The notes beneath the pieces were generated by a model, which did no database searches, was not told the origin of the DNA, and was given only the letters and a program-made list of their open reading frames with translations. The position numbers and the translations under genes are program-made. This document shows positions 48,066 to 57,225 of a DNA stretch of 64,000 nucleotides, piece after piece. Numbering within the stretch: the stretch's first letter is position 1; the number at the start of each line of letters is the position of its first letter. Source of the stretch: Qipengyuania vulgaris (GTDB taxonomy: Bacteria; Pseudomonadota; Alphaproteobacteria; Sphingomonadales; Sphingomonadaceae); assembly GCA_000756795.1 (NCBI GenBank), contig CCSI01000006.1:1-64000 (forward strand), read 5' to 3'.

Positions 48066-48090
48066 GCGCCGACGCACCAAGAGATCTGGA

Positions 48091-48118
48091 GGGCGGCCCT
48101 GACGGGTCGCCCTTTTTT
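48091..48118 (+). terminator. Rho-independent terminator after the fasciclin gene
   Basis: A 9-bp stem with one G-T pair (48091-48099 with 48104-48112), 4-nt loop and six T residues (48113-48118). Confidence 0.9.
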
Positions 48119-48352
48119 CTTGGCCGCTTTCCTACAGTCGAGGGGGATTGTTAGCCGGTTAATATGATCATCTGTTCATCGCCTCGATACCGCCCGACAC
48201 TGCGGCATTGTGAGCTCGGTAGTTTATTCCTCCTGAGAGTGTTCCATGTGTTCCATCCTGTTGGCAACGGTCCTTCGAAATCGCGTGAAATACGGGAGCC
48301 CAAACCCCATATCGAGCGTTATAAAGACAATAGGATAAAGGAGAGCTTCGCT

Positions 48353-48697
48353 ATGCAAGTCCAGTTCAATTCCGACAGCAGCGTTATGGGTACGGAAAAC
48401 GTCGCGGAGCGTATTGAAGCCCGCGTGCGTGATAAGCTGGCGCGCTTCGAGGATCGGCTTACGCGGCTCGAAATCCATGTCCGCGATGAAAACGGCGCCA
48501 AGCATGGTGCAGATGACAAGGCTTGTATGATCGAAGCCCGCCCGAGCGGGGGCAAGCCCATCGGCGTCACGGCTCATGCGAGCAAGGTTGACGAGGCAGC
48601 AAACAAGGCCTCGAGCACTCTTGCCAAGCGGCTCGAGCGTCATTTTGGCAAGGGCGAAAAGCACAAGCATGACGCTCGCCCCGATAAGGTCATGTGA
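48353..48697 (+). CDS. Short HPF/RaiA-like ribosome-associated protein
   Basis: 114 residues from the ATG at 48353, with AAAGGAG upstream; the open frame extends earlier without similarity. The N-terminal MQVQFNSDSSVMGTENVAERIEARVRDKL and the strands RLEIHVRDENG and CMIEARPSGGKPIGVTA fit the beta-alpha-beta fold of the HPF/YfiA family. The C-terminus is basic (KRLERHFGKGEKHKHDA). It would bind the 30S decoding area and stall ribosomes under stress. It lacks the long-form C-terminal dimerisation domain. The 287-bp upstream gap holds only the previous terminator and an AT-rich leader. Confidence 0.7.
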   Translation: MQVQFNSDSSVMGTENVAERIEARVRDKLARFEDRLTRLEIHVRDENGAKHGADDKACMIEARPSGGKPIGVTAHASKVDEAANKASSTLAKRLERHFGKGEKHKHDARPDKVM

Positions 48698-48701
48698 TGG
48701 A

Positions 48702-49397
48702 CTAGTCCGACCAGCTCTTGCGCGCCGGACCGCCCCTGAATTTGCGGCCGGGCCACCAGTCCGGATCGAACCACTGGCACTCGAGGTCAGGCCGCGCATC
48801 GGCCAGTGACATAAAGCCCTCGAAAGTCGAGACAGCTTTCGCGCAGCTGAGTTCCTTCAGATTTCGACAGGTGATTAGCGGTGAGAGGTCCTTATCTTTG
48901 ACCGACGCGCTGACCATCGACAGCTTCCTGAAGGCAAACCCATCAAGCGGATCCAGGCTTTCCAGTTTCTGCGTTGTGTTGATGGAACCATCGAGACCAA
49001 GGATATCTAACCGGTCTTTCAGTGGCCGCATCCAGCGCAGGTTGAATAGATGTTTGGCATTCTCGATCTCCAGCCGCTTGAGCCGGGGTTAGGAGAGAAT
49101 GGGTGTGAAGTCGGTTATATTCCGGGGCGAATCTATTTTCAGCCGATGAATTTTTGGCAGCTGTGCCAACCCTGCAATCGTTTCAGCGGTAACTGGCCAT
49201 GTTAATTCCAGCCATTCGAGATTCTTGAGCTCGCAAATCTCGTCGAGAAAATCCTGATTGACCGAGCCTGCAGTGAGAATTCGCAGGTTCTTGCGGGTCG
49301 AGATACCGCGAAAAGAGTTTTTCGTGCGGTGATGGTTGGCTACTTCCGCATCGGGCGCAATGCCAAGTGTCTCGCTCAATTCGTCCGGTTCGCTCAT
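48702..49397 (-). pseudogene. Leucine-rich-repeat-like protein interrupted by an in-frame TAA
   Basis: A leucine-rich protein of about 231 residues if read through. It begins MSEPDELSETLGIAPDAEV at 49397, contains LRR-like units (LEWLELTWPVTAETIAGLAQLPKIHRLKID), meets TAA at 49089-49091 after FTPILS, and continues in the same frame as PRLKRLEIENAKHLFNLRWMRPLK to TAG at 48702. The repeats resume straight after the stop, which supports a nonsense change in a formerly intact gene. There is no signal peptide. Function unknown. Confidence 0.65.
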
Positions 49398-49456
49398 GAA
49401 GGCGAGCTTGCCGTCTTTCCTACCGCTTCGCAATTAGCCAACTGAGCAAGTTCTCC

Positions 49457-50044
49457 CTAGTCGCGGCGAGCCAGGGCGGCGCTCACATCCACTGTGCGCG
49501 AGTTGCCGATGCTGGCCTCGGTTGCGGACTGGATTTCAGGCTCGGCGGGTGTGACTTCGGCAGGTTCGGCGAGAGCCATCGGCGCTTCGGCGCGGGTCAA
49601 GCGTGCTTCCACACGGGCCTGTTGCGAAGCCGCGGGAGCGGCCTGAACGCGGATCGATTCCTCTCCATGAAACGCGAGGAGACGGCGCTCGTGTTCGATA
49701 CGTTCAGGGCTCGCCGTATCGTAGAAATTGTAGCCTGCATCCATATAGGCGCGCTCGTCATCGCGGCCCTCCCACCACAGGTCGCCGCCGCGGTCACGCA
49801 TGCGGCCGTGGAGCGAGAGTTCGGCAACCTCGATGGTGCCGTTGGGGGTCTTGAGGGGATAATGATCGGGCGGGCGCTTGCCGTCGCGCATGGCAGCATT
49901 CGAGGCGCGCACGATGGGCGCTTCGGGCATGGTCTCGGTAAGGCCCCGTTTGAGGACCGGGCTCTCTCCGATGGTGGCGCCCGAAACGGCTCCGGCAATC
50001 GCCACCACTGCCACCGCGCCCAGGATATGGGGGGTGAATTTCAT
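49457..50044 (-). CDS. Secreted protein of unknown function under a stress-type promoter
   Basis: 195 residues from the ATG at 50044 (GGAG upstream). The signal or anchor segment is MKFTPHILGAVAVVAIAGAVSGATIG. The mature part has HYPLKTPNGTIEVAELSLHG, WWEGRDDERAYMDAGYNFYD, and a long Ala/Glu/Pro-rich tail. No family recognised. A perfect EcfG-type promoter lies 34 bp upstream, so it is probably part of the general stress regulon. Confidence 0.65.
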   Translation of the reverse strand: MKFTPHILGAVAVVAIAGAVSGATIGESPVLKRGLTETMPEAPIVRASNAAMRDGKRPPDHYPLKTPNGTIEVAELSLHGRMRDRGGDLWWEGRDDERAYMDAGYNFYDTASPERIEHERRLLAFHGEESIRVQAAPAASQQARVEARLTRAEAPMALAEPAEVTPAEPEIQSATEASIGNSRTVDVSAALARRD

Positions 50045-50077
50045 CGAATGTCTCCGCAAAAGCGTCTTGCCCAGGAT

Positions 50078-50103
50078 AACGGCTGGAGCGCTGAGCGGGT
50101 TCC
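50078..50103 (-). promoter_or_regulatory. EcfG-type general stress promoter
   Basis: On the minus strand GGAAC (50099-50103), 17-bp spacer, CGTT (50078-50081). This matches the alphaproteobacterial EcfG consensus (GGAAC-N16/17-CGTT). Its distance to the downstream ATG at 50044 is normal. Confidence 0.65.
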
Positions 50104-50246
50104 CGTTTGCCGGGCTGGGTCGGCTTCATTCCTCCTTAACGAAAGACGGTAAGCCCGCTCTAAAGCCTGCATGGCACAGTTAATGCGATAGTGAGATTTC
50201 TGCGCGATAAGCCCCACGCAAATTACGGTTTACGGAACGCGAGACG

Positions 50247-51149
50247 ATGCACGAGTTACAAAAGCAGTTCGCCACCGAAGAGGGCGAGGCGGCATGGAAT
50301 GCAGTGATGCACGAGCATTTCCATACTGGTTCGTTGGACGAGGCGCAGGCCTATCTCGTGTCGCAACTCGAAGCGCTCGGGACTGAGCTTGCCACCCGCT
50401 GCCTCATCGACGATCCAGACCGTGTGAACATCGCCGGCTGGGACGAGCTGTGCGAAGCCATCGAAATGCACGAGGGCGACCCCATCAGCGGCGTGACGCT
50501 GGCCATAGCCAACGAAGCCGACCGCGCCTTTGAGAAGGGGCAGGTGCATCATCCCTACATGATGCTCGGTCTCTATACCGACGAGCATTTCGCCTTCAGC
50601 GGGAAAAGCGGCCACGAACTCGTCGCCGAAGCCAGCTCTGCCGAAGGGCCGGCGTGGGCGGGTTATGACGAAGACATCGAGGTTTTCCTCGAATGCGAAG
50701 GTCTCGACGCCATCAACACGGAGCTAGTGCACCACAAGGAGCGCCATTTCTTCCGCGACGCCATGCCCGAGCAGGCCCCCAGGCGATATGTCGAATATGT
50801 GCTGGCCTGCTGGTGGCGCGCGCTGCTGTTCCATCGTGCGGTCGAAAAGATTGTCCTGCAAAAGCCGCTTCCGCACCACGTTCCGGTGCTCGCCGGCATG
50901 GTAGACATGAAGCCAGACGTGATGGCCGTTCACGGCGAGGTCGAAGGCGCTCGCCCGGCCCCACGCACCGAGGACGACGAGGGCTCGCAAATGGCCGAGA
51001 TGCTTCCCGCCGCGATGATTACGCGCCGCGAGGTCGAGGAAGTTAAGGAGCCGCCTTCCGGCACCGACCTGCGCCGCCGTGTCTCGGAATCGACCGAGGA
51101 AGAAGAGCCGCAGAAGAAGAGCCTGATGGCACGCATCTTCGGGCGCTGA
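50247..51149 (+). CDS. Cytoplasmic protein of unknown function
   Basis: 300 residues, no signal or membrane segment. The first ~215 residues look like a globular alpha/beta domain with many His and Trp residues (YVEYVLACWWRALLFHRAVEKIVLQ). The rest is an acidic, disordered tail with an Arg/Lys end (KKSLMARIFGR). I do not recognise it; similar proteins seem confined to related organisms (inference). The ATG at 50247 is preceded by a weak GCGAGA site. Confidence 0.6.
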   Translation: MHELQKQFATEEGEAAWNAVMHEHFHTGSLDEAQAYLVSQLEALGTELATRCLIDDPDRVNIAGWDELCEAIEMHEGDPISGVTLAIANEADRAFEKGQVHHPYMMLGLYTDEHFAFSGKSGHELVAEASSAEGPAWAGYDEDIEVFLECEGLDAINTELVHHKERHFFRDAMPEQAPRRYVEYVLACWWRALLFHRAVEKIVLQKPLPHHVPVLAGMVDMKPDVMAVHGEVEGARPAPRTEDDEGSQMAEMLPAAMITRREVEEVKEPPSGTDLRRRVSESTEEEEPQKKSLMARIFGR

Positions 51150-51219
51150 TATCCCCTTGCCGGGTTGCGCTCTCAAGAGCCTTCGCTAGGTTCCCTGCCA
51201 AATAGGGGAGCCCTTCTCA

Positions 51220-52143
51220 ATGCCAAGCCTGCGCGCGCGTCTCGTCAATCTTGCCTTGCCGCTGCTCGGGGTGAAGGCTTTCATGTCGCAGCCTGAAAAG
51301 ATGGACGCGCGTATCACCAAGCTGCGACGGACGAAGCCCGTGCGCCCGCGTGCAAGATGGCACAAAAGGTTCGATATCAGCGAGAGCTCGAAGCACGGCT
51401 TTCCGGTATTTACCTTCGCTCCCAAGGGCGGGGCGAAGCCGGGCACGCCGCATATCCTCTACCTGCATGGCGGTGGTTACGTGATGCCGATTGCCGCAGT
51501 TCATTGGGATGCGGTGGCGAGGCTGTGCGAGGAACTGGGTGCATCGGCTACTGTGCCGCTCTATCCGCTGGCTCCCGAAGTGACCGCCGACCAGACGGTA
51601 TCTGCCATCCAGTCGCTTTATGGGGAACTCGCTGCGGAACACGGCCCAAAAAATATGACTGTTATGGGAGACAGCGCGGGAGGCGGGATGGCCCTGGCGG
51701 TGACGCAAAATGCCGCGAGTGCAGGAGGAGACCTGCCAGCAAGCTTGGTACTATTTTCTCCCTGGCTCGATGCAACCGGTTCGGGGCCAGGGCAGGATGA
51801 AATAGAGCCCAAGGATAGGATGCTTTCGCCCGTCGGACTGGAGGCATGCGGAACACGCTACGCTGGCAAGCTGGAGCTTGGCGATACTCGCGTCAGTCCG
51901 CTGTTCGGGTCACTCGAAAGGCTGCCGCCTACCGCCATTTTCGCAGGCACGAGCGATATCCTCCTAGTCGATGCGCGGCGGCTGGTCGAAAAATTGCAAG
52001 CGCTCGGCGTGAACGACTTTCTCTACCGCGAGTATGAGGACATGTTTCACGACTGGATGTTGTTGCCGGTGCCCGAAGGCAAGAAAGCGCTGTCGGAGAC
52101 CGTAGACTTTATCCGTTTGCACCATTCAAGCGAGGCCGCATGA
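51220..52143 (+). CDS. Alpha/beta hydrolase, hormone-sensitive lipase (family IV) type
   Basis: 307-residue esterase/lipase. The oxyanion-hole motif LYLHGGGYVM is near residue 83, the nucleophile elbow GDSAGG near 150, the acidic residue in TSDILLVDAR near 245 and the histidine in EDMFHDWMLLP near 275. Such enzymes hydrolyse short-chain esters. No signal peptide. It overlaps the following lipoprotein gene by ATGA, suggesting co-expression. Confidence 0.9.
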   Translation: MPSLRARLVNLALPLLGVKAFMSQPEKMDARITKLRRTKPVRPRARWHKRFDISESSKHGFPVFTFAPKGGAKPGTPHILYLHGGGYVMPIAAVHWDAVARLCEELGASATVPLYPLAPEVTADQTVSAIQSLYGELAAEHGPKNMTVMGDSAGGGMALAVTQNAASAGGDLPASLVLFSPWLDATGSGPGQDEIEPKDRMLSPVGLEACGTRYAGKLELGDTRVSPLFGSLERLPPTAIFAGTSDILLVDARRLVEKLQALGVNDFLYREYEDMFHDWMLLPVPEGKKALSETVDFIRLHHSSEAA

Positions 52144-52568
52144 CGAAACTCACGCCCATTCTGCTTCCCGCTTTACTGCTCGCCGCATGCCAGTCGGGGG
52201 AGGGCGGTGCGGGAAACGGCCCCACTGCGGCCTATTCCGGCGTCGCTGAGGACGAGGTCATCTACCTGACGGGAACCGAACCTTTCTGGGGCGGCGAAAT
52301 TGCCGAGGGCATGGCGCTCTACACCACTCCCGAAAACCAGGATGGCTCGCGCTTCGCTGTGGAGCGATTTGCGGGCAATAGCGGCCTGGCTTTCACAGGT
52401 AGCGTCGGCGGGCGCGGGTTTGACCTGGTGGTGACCCCGGGTGATTGCAGCGATGGAATGAGCGACCGGACCTACCCGTTCGTTGCCACGCTCAAGATAG
52501 ACGACGAGCAGCGCAGCGGCTGCGCCTGGACCGACAAGCAGCCCTTCGATGGACCTGGGCGACCGTGA
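52140..52568 (+). CDS. Lipoprotein of unknown function (COG3650-like)
   Basis: 142 residues. The lipobox LLLAAC (Cys17) leads to a beta-rich domain with IYLTGTEPFWGGEIAEGMALYT and DLVVTPGDCSDGMSDRTYPFVATL. This EPFW...CSDGMSDxxYP pattern is that of the COG3650-type membrane-associated proteins. Function unknown. It is coupled to the esterase in front and overlaps the next gene by 20 bases. Confidence 0.78.
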   Translation: MTKLTPILLPALLLAACQSGEGGAGNGPTAAYSGVAEDEVIYLTGTEPFWGGEIAEGMALYTTPENQDGSRFAVERFAGNSGLAFTGSVGGRGFDLVVTPGDCSDGMSDRTYPFVATLKIDDEQRSGCAWTDKQPFDGPGRP

Positions 52569-53037
52569 TGGGGCAGGGCAGCAAGTGAGAAGCGTACCGC
52601 ATTGGCCGCGCTTGCTTGGGCTTGCAGGGTTGTTGCCGCAATTGGGCGCTGCCGTGACGGCATTCTTCGGACCTGATGATTTCTACGAACCGGCCCGTGC
52701 GCTGGGGGCCCTTTATGCTGCCTTGATATTCACATTTCTCGGTGGAACGTGGTGGGGCATTGCCGCTGCCGCCCCCGCTGCCGAAAGGCGTGGCGGACTG
52801 GCGTGGGCTTGGATAGCGGCGGTCGTGCCCAGCCTTATCGCCTTCTCCCTCCTCGGCGCATGGACAATCGGGCTGATATCGCTCGAGCCGGTACTTGTCA
52901 TGCTGGGTGGGGGGATCCTCATAGCCTTGGGCATCGATGCCCGTCTCGGGTCGCTCTCGCCGCGCTGGTGGCTCAGCCTGCGCGCCCCTCTTTCGATTAT
53001 TCTCGGGGCGGCAACGATCGCTCTAGCATTGGCCTAG
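52549..53037 (+). CDS. DUF3429 membrane protein
   Basis: 162 residues (ATG at 52549; a GTG at 52585 with [13 protein letters not shown] is possible and fits the family start better). Four to five transmembrane helices, with [21 protein letters not shown] as a characteristic DUF3429 segment. An inner-membrane protein of unknown function. Its TAG stop shares a CTAG palindrome with the convergent DUF962 gene. Confidence 0.78.
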   Translation: MDLGDRDGAGQQVRSVPHWPRLLGLAGLLPQLGAAVTAFFGPDDFYEPARALGALYAALIFTFLGGTWWGIAAAAPAAERRGGLAWAWIAAVVPSLIAFSLLGAWTIGLISLEPVLVMLGGGILIALGIDARLGSLSPRWWLSLRAPLSIILGAATIALALA

Positions 53038-53366
53038 CGGGACACGCCGGCCCGCTCCAGTTCCGGACCGAGCCTGCCGGTAAGCCACAGCCACCACATC
53101 TTGAAATCTGCTGCGAGGCTCCACAGCGGATAGGTGAATGTCGCGGGCCGGTTCTTCTCGACCCCGAAATGGGCGATCCAGGCAAAGAAATATCCGGCAA
53201 CCGGCATCGCCGCGAGCAGCAACCAGCGCTGGGTAAGGATGGCCGTCACAGCCAGTGCGACCACGAGGGTCGTCCCGAAATAATGCAACGCCCTTGTGCG
53301 AGGCTTCGAGTGCTCGCGAAGGTAAAAGGGCCAGAACTGGGCGAAGGTTTCGTATCGTTCGGACAT
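53034..53366 (-). CDS. DUF962 (Mpo1-like) membrane protein
   Basis: 110 residues from the ATG at 53366 ([16 protein letters not shown]). Features of the Mpo1/DUF962 family: [18 protein letters not shown] near 15 with a conserved His, and [19 protein letters not shown] near 63. Two to three helices. Eukaryotic Mpo1 is a fatty-acid alpha-dioxygenase using Fe2+ held by histidines; three His are in comparable places here, so a similar activity is possible. Ends convergently with the DUF3429 gene. Confidence 0.82.
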   Translation of the reverse strand: MSERYETFAQFWPFYLREHSKPRTRALHYFGTTLVVALAVTAILTQRWLLLAAMPVAGYFFAWIAHFGVEKNRPATFTYPLWSLAADFKMWWLWLTGRLGPELERAGVSR

Positions 53367-53469
53367 GCTCGCATCAAACGCCGCAATCGCGTGTGGGTCA
53401 AGGATGCGGCCGCCAGGCCTCGCTACCAGCGTCCAGGCGACCGCCAGCCCCACACCAAAGCGACGTGGT

Positions 53470-54885
53470 TCAATAAAGGCCGGGAATGTCGCGCTGGACG
53501 GCGCTCGGCATCACAGGCTGAAGCAGGCGCGGCGAGCCGCCTTCTGCCTTCACCGTGCCATCCTTGGCCGATGCGCTGATAGGAGTGCAGGTCCGTCCGG
53601 CCAGGAAGTCGAGCGCGACCGATACCGAGGCTTCGTTCGCGTCACCCAATTGTGCCGTGAGGTCGTCGCCTGCGCGGCAGGTGTTGGGCATGACGCTGGC
53701 GAGGCCATCGAAATATTCGCCCTGGCCATTGGCATTGACTGTCTTGAAGGTGACGGCGCGAAGGCGATCGTCGCAGGCCGACCGGTCGAAAGCGAACTGG
53801 CCTACCGGCTTGCCGAACGTGTTGGCGCCCACCAGCGCGATATTATTGCCGAGGTAAGAGATCATCGAATTCGTGACCAGCTCGCTGGCCGAGGCGGTGC
53901 CGCCGCGCCCGATGACTGCCAGTTTCATCGCGCGGATCTGCTGGGGCTGATCGTCGAAGAGGTCGGTCGAATTTTCAGCCGACTTCGAAGGCCGCAGCTG
54001 GGTCTGGGAATATACCTGTCCCTCGAGCCCTTCCGCCATCAAATCGCCGAGCAGCTCGGCAACCGAAACGAGCCCGCCACCATTGTAGCGCAAATCGAGA
54101 ATGACATTGGTGATGCCCTGGTTCTGGAATTGCTGGAAGGCGGTGCGCAATTGAGGTGCTGCGTTGGAAACGATGAACGTACGTAGATTGACGTAACCAA
54201 CCTTGCCGCCCGCGCCGTCGTCGAGAATTTTGACCCCGTAACGGTCGGAAACCGGATCCAGCGAATATTCTGCCTTGGTGACGGTGGCGGTCGTTTCTAC
54301 ACCGGTGCGGCTGCGAAGGGTGAATGTGCGTGTCACGCCCGGGTCGCTCGGACCGAGCGCCTCGCTGAATGCATCGTCCCCTCCAGCGGCCATGATCGAC
54401 GCGGTAGACTGACCATCGACCGAAAGGATTTCGGTCCCACGGTCGAAACCTGCAGAAAAGGCCGGGGCATTCTCGAAAGCTTCGGCAACGAATACGCGGT
54501 TCGCCGCTTCATCGTAGGCCAGGCGAATGCCGAACCCTGCGTTGGAGCCATTGTTGATGAGGTCGTTCTCTTCCTCAATCGAGGTGATGTAAGTGAAGAA
54601 GCGGTCCTTGCGCTGCGCGCGCGCATCGGCGACCATTGCGTTCAGATAGGACTGCACGCTGCTATGCGCCGCCTTGTTGACATTCGTATTGAGCAGATCG
54701 GGAAAGAGATACCACTCTTCCAGCACGCTGCGCGCCCAATCCTGGCGCGCCGAGAGCGAACACGTCGCGACCTGCCCGCCTGCGCCAGCGCCTGCTCCTG
54801 AACCTGAATCGTCATCGCCACCACAAGCGGCGAGCGATGCAGCCATGGCTGCGACGAGTGCGGTGCGACCCAATTTCATGTGCAT
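53470..54885 (-). CDS. S41-family peptidase, lipoprotein
   Basis: 471 residues. The lipoprotein signal ends LAAC (near Cys21) and is followed by [19 protein letters not shown]-like domain (about 110-190, [10 protein letters not shown]) precedes the tail-specific protease core: [30 protein letters not shown], the catalytic serine in GTASASELV near 332 and the lysine in [11 protein letters not shown] near 358. It is a periplasmic or outer-membrane-anchored serine protease of the CtpA branch, with a divergent C-terminus carrying three extra cysteines. It may have its own promoter; nothing specific seen in the 263-bp gap upstream. Confidence 0.87.
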   Translation of the reverse strand: MHMKLGRTALVAAMAASLAACGGDDDSGSGAGAGAGGQVATCSLSARQDWARSVLEEWYLFPDLLNTNVNKAAHSSVQSYLNAMVADARAQRKDRFFTYITSIEEENDLINNGSNAGFGIRLAYDEAANRVFVAEAFENAPAFSAGFDRGTEILSVDGQSTASIMAAGGDDAFSEALGPSDPGVTRTFTLRSRTGVETTATVTKAEYSLDPVSDRYGVKILDDGAGGKVGYVNLRTFIVSNAAPQLRTAFQQFQNQGITNVILDLRYNGGGLVSVAELLGDLMAEGLEGQVYSQTQLRPSKSAENSTDLFDDQPQQIRAMKLAVIGRGGTASASELVTNSMISYLGNNIALVGANTFGKPVGQFAFDRSACDDRLRAVTFKTVNANGQGEYFDGLASVMPNTCRAGDDLTAQLGDANEASVSVALDFLAGRTCTPISASAKDGTVKAEGGSPRLLQPVMPSAVQRDIPGLY

Positions 54886-55148
54886 TTTTCCCCGGTTCCG
54901 GACGACATCTTCCTAGTGTGTCGACTCGTCTGGAGCCTGCCCAATTAACTCTCCGTGAGCAAGCAACATGTCGTTTGATGCCTTCGAGAGGAGCTCCGAG
55001 AGGCGAATCCGGTGGAAAACCGCGCCGAACCGAGGTGAAAATCGTGCAAATACGCCTTGGCACCATGGCTTTTTGCCAAATCCTGCGCCTAGGCTTGCCC
55101 TCCCAAGGCGCTTCCTGTGCGCCAAGGCGATAAAATGGAGTTTAAGTT

Positions 55149-55730
55149 TTGAGTACCGGAACACCCGCTTGGGTCCAGCAGGCAATCGGCGGCGAGGCAA
55201 AGGCTCCGCTCACCATCGGCGAAGTCGCCGAAGAGAAGCTGCTCGGAAAATCCGGTTTCTCGCTGTCGAGCGATGCTTTTCGCGATGGCGGGGAGATGGA
55301 CCCCAGCTTCACCGCTGTCGAGGAAGACGCGGTCGCCCCGCCGCTCGAATGGACCGCGCCCCCGCCAGGCTCGCAGGAACTGGTGCTGGTGGTCGAGGAT
55401 GCCGAAGACGGCAAGGTTCACTGGCTCGTCTGGGGCCTCAAGGCACAGAAGGGCGCCTTGTTCGAAGGCGAGGCCCCGCCGCGCACTGGCAAGAACGCGC
55501 TCGGCAATTCGGAATGGATGCTGCCCGACCCGCCGCTGGGCGTGGAGCACCGCTATGTTTTCCAGCTTTTCGCAGTCGACCTGCCGCTCACCCTGATGCC
55601 GGGCGCGGGCTACGAAGAGCTGCTCAAGAATATCAAGGGACACGTCACAGCCGCCGCGGTCCTCACTGCCCGTTTCGAAGGGCATGAGGTCGAGGAGCTG
55701 GACGCGGCAGACTTCGACACCGAAGACTGA
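55149..55730 (+). CDS. YbhB/YbcL-family (PEBP-like) protein
   Basis: 193 residues starting at a TTG at 55149, with TGGAG upstream. The PEBP fold is visible in the fragments PPLEWTAPPPGSQELVLVVEDAED, HWLVWGLK and HRYVFQLFAVD. The family (Raf kinase inhibitor-like) binds phospho-ligands; the bacterial function is unclear. The usual YbhB motif GxNDFG is replaced by NALGNSEW. Mildly acidic, cytoplasmic. Confidence 0.85.
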   Translation: MSTGTPAWVQQAIGGEAKAPLTIGEVAEEKLLGKSGFSLSSDAFRDGGEMDPSFTAVEEDAVAPPLEWTAPPPGSQELVLVVEDAEDGKVHWLVWGLKAQKGALFEGEAPPRTGKNALGNSEWMLPDPPLGVEHRYVFQLFAVDLPLTLMPGAGYEELLKNIKGHVTAAAVLTARFEGHEVEELDAADFDTED

Positions 55731-55763
55731 TCAATAAAAGAAGCCAACTGAAAGGATACTGAC

Positions 55764-56015
55764 ATGGCTGGCAAGAACAACGCACTGCAGAAGCCGGTGA
55801 ACCTGTCGCCGGAACTCGAAAACGTGGTCGGCAAGGGTCCCATGACCCGCGCTCAGGTCACTTCGAAGGTCTGGGACCACATCAAGGCGAACAACCTTCA
55901 GGACTCGAAGGACAAGCGCATGATCAACCCCGACGACAAGCTGGGTGCAGTCATCGGCAAGGAGCAGATCTCCATGTTCAAGATGACCGGTGCCGTTTCG
56001 AAGCACATGTCGTAA
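55764..56015 (+). CDS. SWIB/MDM2-domain protein
   Basis: 83 residues covering a single SWIB domain: ALQKPVNLSPELENVVG, MTRAQVTSKVWDHIKANNLQD and MINPDDKLGAVIGKEQISMFKM. Such small SWIB proteins occur in bacteria including Chlamydia and alphaproteobacteria and are thought to be chromatin- or DNA-related. A GAAAGGA ribosome site lies upstream. It ends five bases from the convergent stress operon. Confidence 0.92.
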   Translation: MAGKNNALQKPVNLSPELENVVGKGPMTRAQVTSKVWDHIKANNLQDSKDKRMINPDDKLGAVIGKEQISMFKMTGAVSKHMS

Positions 56016-56019
56016 TCAT

Positions 56020-56421
56020 CTAGGAGCGGCGGCGCCGCGGCCAGTCCGTGACGCCGCCGACCCACAGGGCCAGCCAGACGAGCACGGGCTGCGCAACCAT
56101 GCGCGGCAGGTGGTAGGCAAGGCCCAGACCCCCGTCCTCGCGCGCCATGTCCATGGCGAAATGGTTGATGTTGGCGGGGAAGACGCAAACCGCGTAAAGT
56201 GCCAGGCCGATAGCGCCGGCTTTCCTTAAATTGACCGACCACGGCTGGGCCAGTGCCGCTGCTCCGAGCAGTTCGGCTATGCCTGTCCACCAGACAAAGG
56301 CCTCGGGCGCGGGGACCCAATGCGGCATGATGGAAAGGAACGGCTCTGGCCGCATTAGGTGTGCGTAGCCTGCAAATGCGTAAAATGCCGCCAGCAACCA
56401 GCGCAGCGCAGGACGTATCAC
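56020..56421 (-). CDS. DoxX-family membrane protein
   Basis: 133 residues from a GTG at 56421 that overlaps the DUF427 stop (GTGA); an upstream TTG is less likely. Four transmembrane helices and the DoxX-like motif FYAFAGYAHL, then ELLGAAAL. Members are small quinone- or redox-related membrane proteins. Last gene of the stress operon. Confidence 0.8.
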   Translation of the reverse strand: MIRPALRWLLAAFYAFAGYAHLMRPEPFLSIMPHWVPAPEAFVWWTGIAELLGAAALAQPWSVNLRKAGAIGLALYAVCVFPANINHFAMDMAREDGGLGLAYHLPRMVAQPVLVWLALWVGGVTDWPRRRRS

Positions 56422-56708
56422 TCTTCGATGACTTCGACGCCGTTCCAAAAGGCAATGCGGTCCTTTATCGCTGCAGCCTCGGGTTTCGGCTCGGGATAAT
56501 ACCAGGCCGCATCGGGATTGATGTCATCCCCTGCGTTGACCGAATGATACTGGGCCGTGCCCTTCCACGGGCACACGCTGGTTTTCTCGCTTGGCACTAG
56601 CGCGCTGCGGGCAACATCGGACGCCGGGAAATAGTGATTGCCCTCGACCACCACGGTGTCCTCGCTCCGCGCGATTTCTTCGCCATTCCAACGTGCCACG
56701 ACAGTCAT
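56418..56708 (-). CDS. DUF427 protein
   Basis: 96 residues from the ATG at 56708 (MTVVARWNGEEIARSEDTVV), with GGAAGGA upstream. The DUF427 pattern is clear: VEGNHYFPASDVARSAL, CPWKGTAQYHSV and AAWYYPEPKPEA. A small beta protein of unknown function, common in actinobacteria and alphaproteobacteria. Part of the eight-gene operon. Confidence 0.9.
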   Translation of the reverse strand: MTVVARWNGEEIARSEDTVVVEGNHYFPASDVARSALVPSEKTSVCPWKGTAQYHSVNAGDDINPDAAWYYPEPKPEAAAIKDRIAFWNGVEVIEE

Positions 56709-56712
56709 CGCA

Positions 56713-57225
56713 TTATCCTTCCGTTTGCGGAGGGGAGCCGCCCCTCGTCTGTGCGTCATCACCTTCCAGCCTGCCCAGCACCCGCACGAAGAATGCCGTC
56801 GACCATCCGAGCAAGATGATGCCCATGACACCCTCAAGTGCAGCGACCATCCGCCATTGTTCGTGGATCAGCGCGTCCGAATATCCTGCGGTGGAATAGC
56901 TTATGGTCGAAAAATACAAGGCCTCGCTGAAAGAGTGCAGCGCGCCGAGATAATCATAGAGAAAGGCGAAGAGCCAGATTTCGACAAAATGCACGAGGAT
57001 GATGGCGAAAACGGCCAACAGCGTGAACAGCGAACCGGTGAAGGACAGGGGTTTGAGCGAACTCACCCGCTGCTTCATGCTTTCGCGGGTAATGAAGCGC
57101 TTGATAGTGAACAGGCCAAGCCCATGGATCACGACGCACAAAGCAATCATACCGAGCCCGATGAGGAGTTGCTCGTTGAAGGTCGCGCTGATGACCTGCG
57201 AATCATCCGGCAGGCTGTTCTTCAC
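56713..57225 (-). CDS. Two-helix potassium channel protein
   Basis: 170 residues from a GTG at 57225 overlapping the DUF1810 stop. Three to four hydrophobic helices, with the pore loop ALYFSTISYSTAGYSDA near 108. The filter TAGYSD differs from TVGYGD but is seen in a branch of Ion_trans_2 (YugO/two-TM) proteins. It has no RCK domain. It may adjust membrane potential under osmotic stress. Confidence 0.8.
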   Translation of the reverse strand: MKNSLPDDSQVISATFNEQLLIGLGMIALCVVIHGLGLFTIKRFITRESMKQRVSSLKPLSFTGSLFTLLAVFAIILVHFVEIWLFAFLYDYLGALHSFSEALYFSTISYSTAGYSDALIHEQWRMVAALEGVMGIILLGWSTAFFVRVLGRLEGDDAQTRGGSPPQTEG

